NCBI RefSeq assembly: GCF_030247185.1
Contig: NC_080571.1
Coordinates: forward strand, 69,850,172-69,914,171
Length of the DNA: 64,000 bases
Source of the DNA: Malaya genurostris
Taxonomy: Eukaryota > Arthropoda > Insecta > Diptera > Culicidae
Direction: 5' to 3'
Shown here: positions 57,591 to 64,000 of the stretch, one piece after another
Layout of the letters: every line of letters starts with the position of its first letter
How positions within the stretch are numbered: the stretch's first letter is position 1
Translations under genes and position numbers: made by a program
The notes under the pieces: generated by a model
Told to the model about the DNA's origin: nothing
The model's input: only the letters and a program-made list of their open reading frames with translations
Database searches by the model: none

Positions 57591-58190
57591 GAGATCGAAA
57601 AATGTATGAGCGTGTATGTCGGATATCCATTCCATACGCTCAATTTTCTCGTAGATGACTGAATCTTGGACTCATTCGAAAGCCACTATTAAATTGAGAA
57701 TCAAGTTAAAAAATCAGGTAGCTGACATTTCCAGTTTGAATTTTCTCGATTTCAATAAGCTTAGACTCGTTTTAAAGTAACAATCAGATCAAGTTTAAAG
57801 ATGAAATGGCCGACACTTCTGGTTCCGTAAATATGATCGTAGAAGTGACGTAACCGACAAACTGCACTTTTTTCTTTACTCTCGTTTTTCTCGGAGATGG
57901 TTATACCGATTTCAACAACCTTAAGCTTATTTAAAAGCTTCTATCGGGTTGTGAATCAAGTTCAAAGATTCAGTGGCTGACACTTTCGGTTCCAGTGATA
58001 TGATCGCAGAAGTGACGTAACCGACAAACCGCACTTTTTTCTATGCGTTCACTCGGGGATGGATTAACCGATTCCGATAATCTTAATCTCGTTTGAAATC
58101 TACTATCGGATTGTTAATTAAGTTCAAAATTCAAATGGCTGACTCTTCTGGTTCCGGAGGTATGTGACGTAACCGACCAATAGCATTATT
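57591..58190. repeat. Degenerate tandem array, unit about 160-200 bases
   Basis: Three or so diverged units share TTCTCGGAGATGG-type and CCGATTTCAACAACCTTA-type words, then ATCGGGTTGTGAATCAAGTT, then GTGGCTGACACTTCCGGTTC-type and AAGTGACGTAACCGACAAAC words. Repeats of the last phrase are at about 57845, 58013 and 58157. There is no coding potential. Confidence 0.7.
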
Positions 58191-58202
58191 TTCTATCCGC
58201 AC

Positions 58203-58247
58203 GAATGACCTTAAGGTTAAAACCTCTATAATCTGAACAAAAAAACA
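58203..58247 (+). mobile_element. SINE family 2, 3' fragment
   Basis: GAATGACCTTAAGGTTAAAA followed by CCTCTATAATC and a short A-rich tail matches the 3' end of the SINEs at 44191-44310 and 45690-45832. The tRNA-like head is absent. Confidence 0.7.
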
Positions 58248-58282
58248 TGTTGCCAAATATGTGCCATAAACGTTGAAGCATA

Positions 58283-59201
58283 CCTTATGATAAAAAAAGA
58301 ACCAGAATTTTATTAGAAAACGAAAAATTTCAATTTTTAATAAATTTCTTTATTATCACCTTCAAAGTACTCTCCTCCTGCGGCAATACATGCATGCCAA
58401 CGCTTGATCCAATTTTCTATACAAGTTTTATAGGCCACCGAAGGTATGGCCTTTAGTTCACACAGCGAATTCTCTTTTATGGTCTCTATGGTCTAAAGCG
58501 CCTTCCCCGCAATGGCAATTTGAGTCTGGGGAAGAGGAAAAAGTCACACGGAGCCATATCTGGAGAGTACGGTGCTTGCTTGATGATATTGGTTGAGTTT
58601 TTGGCCAAAAACTGCGACACAACCAACGCTGTTTTTGAATGAAATTCAGCTTTTTTTGGCACCAGCCGAGAAGCGACGCGTTTCAAACCCAAAACATCAG
58701 TTAAAATGTGTTCGGCTGATCCATAAGAGATGCCCAACAACACAACAATCTCTCTAATCGGTACAGAACGATTTTGCAACACGATTTGCTTTGCCGATTC
58801 AATGTTTTCTTCAGTAACAGATGTTGTTGGGCGGCCAGCGATCTCATCATGATCCAAGCTTGTACGATTACCTTTGAAGCGTTTATACCACTCGTATGCC
58901 TGTGTTTTTCCTAGACACGACTCACCAAAGGCCTTTTCTAACATTTTCAACGTTTCGGAACACTTAAATCCATTTGCAACACAAAATTTGATGCACGCAC
59001 GTTGTTCTAAATTTTCATCCATTATAAAAATCGCCACACGAAAATTTTTCAACTTCTTTGTATAGACGCCAAACAAAAACTAATCGTACGATATGCGAAT
59101 GTGTATAAAAGTTTTGCCAACGTTGAGAGAATAAAAGTTTACCGATTTAACAAGCGCGGGAATTTTAAAATGAAAATTCCGGTTCTTTTTTTATCATAAG
59201 G
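58283..59201 (-). mobile_element. Internally deleted mariner with clean TIRs and TA duplication
   Basis: Inverted ends CCTTATGATAAAAAAAGAAC extend to about 28 bases with one mismatch, and TA lies outside both (58281-58282, 59202-59203). The 919-base element is a mariner reduced from about 1.3 kb by loss of the central transposase. It is a different mariner lineage from the 11071 and 13553 copies, with different ends and a different protein. Confidence 0.9.
58486..59022 (-). pseudogene. Mariner transposase lacking its catalytic core
   Basis: The ATG at 59022-59020 begins MDENLEQRACIKFCVANGFK, the N-terminal helix-turn-helix. It is followed by KTQAYEWYKRFKGNRTSLDH, AGRPTTSVTEENI and a second helix-turn-helix (IREIVVLLGISYGSAEHIL). 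After ASRLVPKKAEFHSKTALVVS the chain passes to KQAPYSPDMAPCDFFLFPRL, which holds the last catalytic Asp; the two earlier catalytic blocks are deleted. A frameshift after RRFRP ends the frame at 58486. Read in another frame, the expected C-terminus (WIKRWHACIAAGGEYFEGD) follows. Confidence 0.88.
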
Positions 59202-59228
59202 TACTTTTGTTATATACCCAAGTAAATC

Positions 59229-61007
59229 CCCAAGTAGCAAACGTAACTTATTGAATTTTCAAGATGTTCTACAATTGATTTAGAAATTTATGTTAGATAT
59301 GTTCAGAAAGATTTTAAAATATTTTAAAATTGGTTTTGCAACTTATCACTGTTAAGTTTCACAATACTACCAAAAAAATCACTGTAGAACAACTTTAAGT
59401 ACATCTAAAACAATTGTGCAGTAAATCACCAACTTGTTTATGTTTCACTAAATTTCTGCAAAAAAATTCACATCGTCATGTGAAACGGGTGTAACTATAA
59501 CAATTGTGTAACTTATCAAAAACTTCCCAAACGGCTGTCATAATTGTACCGGACACAATATACGTCGAAATTGCTTTAAATCTCTAGTAAAAGACAAACT
59601 AGTGAAATGATTGATGCTCTCCGCAAGGCAAAAATGATTAGTCGAATTGATAACCTTGCTGTAAAAAATATGTCTCAGCTGAGTCCGCATAGTTTTGGCT
59701 GCCTCATGAATTTTTAGGTCAGTGTGTGCAGTTTTCTTCAGTTTTAGAAAAACAATGATATAAAATTCAAAAGTTGCAAAAAAGTTGTGCAAGATTTATC
59801 TGCTTGAAATGAACGCAAAACTTGCCGAAATGACATTATTATCATAAAAGTTGCAGGAATACAGCATTACATACGCAATGAAAACAAAAATCAATCAGAT
59901 AAATTGTATTCGGTTTTCATCTCGCGAAAAAAAAATAAGCAGACCTGACATCACTTTTTGAAGATATTGAACGCAAAGTTAATTCATCACAGTTACTCTC
60001 ATAGTTATATATTACCGATTGTGCAACTTGTTTTTGCAACTCCAGCACATGGACTTACCAATATAATACCTACAGTGAGTATCACAACAGTCGGGCCCGC
60101 TAAGATGAATGACTATACTGTATTGTTGTTTAATTTAACTAGAAGATTACTGATAAAAAAAACAAAACGTAGAGCATTTTCTCCGAAATATTAACATTGT
60201 CATGTTTCCTGTTATTTAGATGATATATGTCATTACGATGGGTGAACCTTTTTCTATCCAACTCACTGTTACCATCGATGCCATATTGGAAAATATTCAA
60301 GCAAAATTCATTTCGAGATTTTTCAGGTTTTTTACACATTGATTTGATCAAAAGCGTCTGAAAATTTTAAGAATGTTTGAATACACGTATTTTAAACACC
60401 ATTCCGATGATTCTCAATAAAAATAAAAGACTGTTATTTTCACAGTAATTGGTGCACAATCATTAAAACACGTTAATTCAAAGGCGCTTGAAAATTTCGG
60501 CCGTACGAATACATGTTTCACCATAAAAATGCAGTTCGTTGTCGATTTTTCAATTACAAAAACACAAAAGATCAATTCTACAATATGTAGTATTCGTTTT
60601 TCATTTGCAGATTATTTTACAAAATCCATGTTTGTGTTAAGACCAGTTGCATTGAAAATCAAATGTGAAACTTATTCATTGGAAATTAAGTTTGCATGTT
60701 TTTGTAAACGTCATTCCATTTCTTGTTTACATCACGTAGTAGTTCTTACGAGTTTCACAATTGTTTTTTTGCTGATTTTATTACTGCCTTTGTGATGGGA
60801 TCGAGGCATGAGTTTTTGTATCAGTTGCACAATCGTTGTGAATAAATGTTCGTAATAACGGATGAACTTGAAGATATGTTGCACAACACAGAAAAATTGC
60901 GCTTTTTCCATAACACAACAGTTATCAGTATAGTAATACAAACTAACTTGATAAAATGCACAATCAGTAAAAAAAATTCAGGACAGCAACTTAACATGCT
61001 ACTTGGG
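59229..61007. mobile_element. Probable 1.8-kb TIR element CCCAAGTAGCA
   Basis: CCCAAGTAGCA at 59229 and its exact complement ending at 61007 are inverted, and similarity continues imperfectly (GTAACTT against GTTAAGTT). The interior repeats TTGCAAC/GTTGCAC-type words near both ends but encodes nothing recognisable. No target duplication is clear, so an 11-bp coincidence cannot be excluded. Confidence 0.55.
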
Positions 61008-61085
61008 TCTGAATGAGCTTGTAACAAAAATGAGTCAAAATTCATGCTAAACGACAAGAGACAGGTATTTTCACACAACTACAGC

Positions 61086-61430
61086 TATAATCAGGGACTG
61101 CACAGTAAACTTGGTAATACCCCAAGGCACTCCTCTCGGACCCTTTTCATTTTTACTCTATTTGTATGAATTGCGCCTTTCGTTACAATGCCTCAAATTA
61201 CCATACGCCCACCATTCAGAATGCTTCCATCTTATAATAGATTCGGAGGACACCAGATTCCTACAGAAACAGGTGAATGTTATTTTCAGGAACTTCTTTT
61301 TACGTTTCGTCTTCGACTCGTCAGTGCATAAGCAGTTTACTTTGAACTGTAAACCCCTTAACGCTCACGGGGAAATATTTTTCCCTTCTATAAACATCGT
61401 TATTGATTCTTCAATTATTATTAAATCGAT
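61086..61430 (+). pseudogene. Non-LTR reverse transcriptase relic
   Basis: An open stretch from 61111 reads VIPQGTPLGPFSFLLYLYEL (the PQG block), RLSLQCLKLPYAHH (catalytic YADD degraded to YAHH) and LIIDSEDTRFLQKQVNVIFR, the helix after the active site. Earlier and later domains are missing. It differs from both other reverse transcriptases in the window. Confidence 0.75.
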
Positions 61431-62716
61431 TTTTTTTTTACTGAATGTTAAAAAAAACTTATTTCCAAGGCTTTCTGAACGAATAAAAAAAAAGAACTGT
61501 CAATCTTTATTGCACTAAAAAAGTTTGTACAAAACGACGTATAGGAAATAGAACACATAATAAATGTGTTATGTGCAATATCCTCTTGTGTTAAACAAGT
61601 ACACGAGAACATTTCGTAGAATACCATAACTAAATATTTATTTATACTATTCTGATAATTAAAGCAATTGAAGCAATACATCTAATTACGATATAATAAA
61701 CTCAACTCTTCGTTTATTTATTTCTGAGGATCATAGGGAAAATATTTCTCATGAAATTATAGGAAACTTATGCACCCTGCTATGTTTTTCTGGTGATATT
61801 CTCTTACTTTACACCCACAATAGCTAAAATATTGTGTTGTACTGACATATTTCGTCCTGGACATCTTATGAACGTGAAAAAGTTAAGGCAACTTAGCCGT
61901 TTAACATAAGCCCTCTAAGACTTCAGTTTATACATTACACTGCGGTGGGAACGTGAAAGGTATTCTGCAAACAGCATTAACTTTACATCTGCTTAGCGAT
62001 GTAAGTTAAACAACTGGGTCACGCTGGAGGTTAAACATAAACTGCCAACGCACTGACGAGTCGAAAACGACACGTAAAACCCAGTAAAACTGCGTGCATA
62101 CGCCTAGCATAAACTTTAGGGATTTTTTTGAACATACCCTTCAATTAGTTTGCACTAAATTTAATGAGATCAAACGCATCGAAATGTTTTGTAATTTCAA
62201 CTGCTGCATTCAGCTACACGATCTCCCAAACTTTCTTTGCTTCGTACTTCGCCGTTCTCCTTCACTATAATCAATCAAGCTATCAGGAATGTTGTAAACT
62301 TATCGATCTGGACCCTTTATTCGTTCGCCTTCATCTATGCAGAACGATTTTCATTGTAGTTCTGTTACAATCTCGAACTGGTTGCTTTAAATTGTTACGA
62401 AAAATTAATCAAAATATGCATTCTCTTTATTGAGAGAAATGTTCAGTTAGGGGGTTCGTTTAAATAGTTATGTTATATATATTAGATTACTGTATTCTGA
62501 TATAAAAAGTGAGGAGGTTTTATGCCTACTGGAGATAAAGATTGAGGAATTCAACTCCAATGCTCCCAGATGAGTAGATTAGGTGCATTTTTTCCACTTA
62601 GCAGTCATATGTCTGTCATATCCGATGAAAAAGTTTTAAAGTTATAAAATTTATCCTCCAGTGTTCTAGTCGTCTTATTTTAGATCTAGATTTATCAAAA
62701 TGGCACCTAACAAACT
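61431..62716. other. Unassigned sequence
   Basis: I see no gene or element ends. The frame at 62164-62433 has no domain. Confidence 0.35.
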
Positions 62717-62894
62717 CTTGATATTCCATTCCTGTTTTGGAATTTAAATTTCCGACTTTGCGGACGATTCATAACCATAGTATGGCTAGTGCTACGATCC
62801 TATTGACACTAAGAATCCTTCCAGGTCGAGGCTCGAACATACGATAACTGACTCGTAAGACTAGTGCCCTATGCATTGAACCGCCAGCCCGACA
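62717..62894 (-). mobile_element. tRNA-derived SINE, family 1, copy b
   Basis: It is collinear with the 43776-43974 copy (shared ATGGCTAGTGCTACGAT, AGAATCCTTCCAGGTCG, CTCGAACATACGA, GTGCCCTATGCATTGAACCG on the plus strand). The B box is retained as GTTCGAGCCTC with one change. It is older or separately diverged. Confidence 0.78.
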
Positions 62895-64000
62895 GGATTT
62901 GAGCTACCTGTAAATCTTTTTTTTTTTTTGCAGTGCACATAAAAGGAAAATGATTTACGAAAACTAGAAGTCTCAACCTGAGAAAGCTATGTTGAAAAGG
63001 CTTAGTTTTAGTTAACATTATTGTTCACACGACGTAAAGAATACGAACGTAGACAAAGTAAATTTACATATTTGTGCAGTAAAAAAGAAGAAACTCTGAA
63101 ATTGCACTAAAAAATAGATTTATTTACATTGAACGATTAAAAAATCGGTGCACACCAGAACCCACTGATCTCAACATAACAGTGCATTTACTAGAACCAT
63201 AAAAATAAATAACCCTCGAAGTGGAAGATTGCCGGTACTGCCCACATTACCACCGGCGAAAAATGAAGTCCCCGTCCGCTGTTTGACGGGTCGCGCTCAA
63301 TGCAAGCGGAACGAACGGACGTGCCCGAGAGGGATGAAAAGAATCAGAACCAATTAAGAAATCAGCAAACAACACTGAACCTCCCGAGTTTCTGATTCCG
63401 CTACTGGATGGTAATCAAAACAACAGTCAACATGACTCTACAGGCTATCATCGATGACCGACAACGAAGGTCAGTCGGAGCAAAGAACATGGACATGGGG
63501 TGCTGCAGATTCTATGAGCTCCGAGACCAAGCACAGAATTCGCACTGATAATCTCGTAAATACTGCTCAAAGAAGTTCCTCATGGTCTTATCACGCATTC
63601 CCCCGAGTTTGTACTTTATTTCTGAGTGCATACTATTTCTTCAGTTCACTGCAGTTAATGATCTGATAGACTAACCATCCAACAAAGAAGAAGATGCAAC
63701 TCAACTAGCAGTGTAGAAACCTAAATGAATTGATGTCAATTTGTCATTCTAAACCAATTTGTGCAATGTGAATATTCCCAAAGTTGTTTTTCCACGAAGA
63801 AAAAATTAAAAACTTATTGATCCCAAAAATCTATAAAGTTACACAACAAAAGAAACTTAATCCTTAGGTTTTCAATACAAATAAGACTAATACAAATAAA
63901 ATCCGAGCGGAGTGTGCCTGAAACAGCATGACATTTCTCTTACTACCGCCACACAAACAAGGGCAAATGATCTCGATAGGTCAAAAATGCGAAAAGTAAT
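62895..64000. other. Unassigned right edge, GC-richer at about 63230-63480
   Basis: About 63230-63480 is GC-rich relative to its surroundings and could be regulatory or an exon of an adjacent gene. The plus-strand frame at 63454-63666 shows no domain. Nothing further is supported. Confidence 0.35.

Overview
This is a mosquito-like (culicid dipteran) nuclear window. It is A+T-rich, intron-containing and packed with layered transposable elements. The organism call is an inference from two things: a GATA factor of the insect serpent type, and tRNA-headed SINEs plus degenerate 'GGAACCGGAAGT' and 'CCTAGTGGTGTAATG' repeats of a style I associate with culicine mosquitoes. The species cannot be named from sequence alone.

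The only host gene I can support is a serpent (srp) ortholog on the minus strand, with recognisable coding exons between 47035 and 26792. In transcription order these are two N-terminal exons (47035-46816, 46740-46599), an exon carrying the N-terminal GATA zinc finger (39109-38937), a second short exon of identical phase (38330-38239), the C-terminal GATA finger (38055-37891), a basic and Ser/Asn-rich linker exon (37769-37580), and a Gln/His/Asn-rich last exon with the stop (27564-26792). The splice phases agree throughout. The N-finger exon and the 38239-38330 exon both begin with TG, both end in codons for Arg-Arg-Leu, and both fit the same flanking exons. They therefore look like the mutually exclusive exon pair known from Drosophila serpent, which gives a two-finger and a one-finger protein. 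The 5' end is not identified with certainty; a DPE-type core promoter candidate lies at about 54.9 kb.

Left side (1-26 kb): a full-length, apparently intact Jockey-like non-LTR retrotransposon (251-4922) with a 13-bp target-site duplication. It is followed by a 5'-truncated copy of the same family (5594-8265), into whose 3' UTR a TA-duplicating inverted-repeat element has inserted (7095-8246). A third rearranged copy lies at 17858-19815 on the minus strand. Two internally deleted mariner copies (11071-11975, 13553-14475), further mariner/Tc1 relics, small MITEs and a second copy of the 7095-type element (21978-22884) fill the remainder.

Middle (26-47 kb): the srp introns. The 10-kb intron holds a TIR element (28184-29056), a CACAGA-type MITE and a 2.7-kb CAGGGTTGTTACG element (33998-36683) that itself contains a retrotransposon relic and a nested MITE. 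The 7.5-kb intron holds a second copy of the 28184-type element, a cluster of CACTCTTAGAAAAA MITEs, and SINEs.

Right side (47-64 kb): intergenic or upstream srp sequence with dead Tc1/mariner transposase fragments, an internally deleted mariner with clean TIRs (58283-59201), a 1.8-kb TIR element (59229-61007), a reverse-transcriptase relic and a SINE. I found no CRISPR array, rRNA or functional tRNA gene, and no clearly new biological system. The best leads are the srp alternative exons, the potentially active retrotransposon, and several inverted-repeat families.
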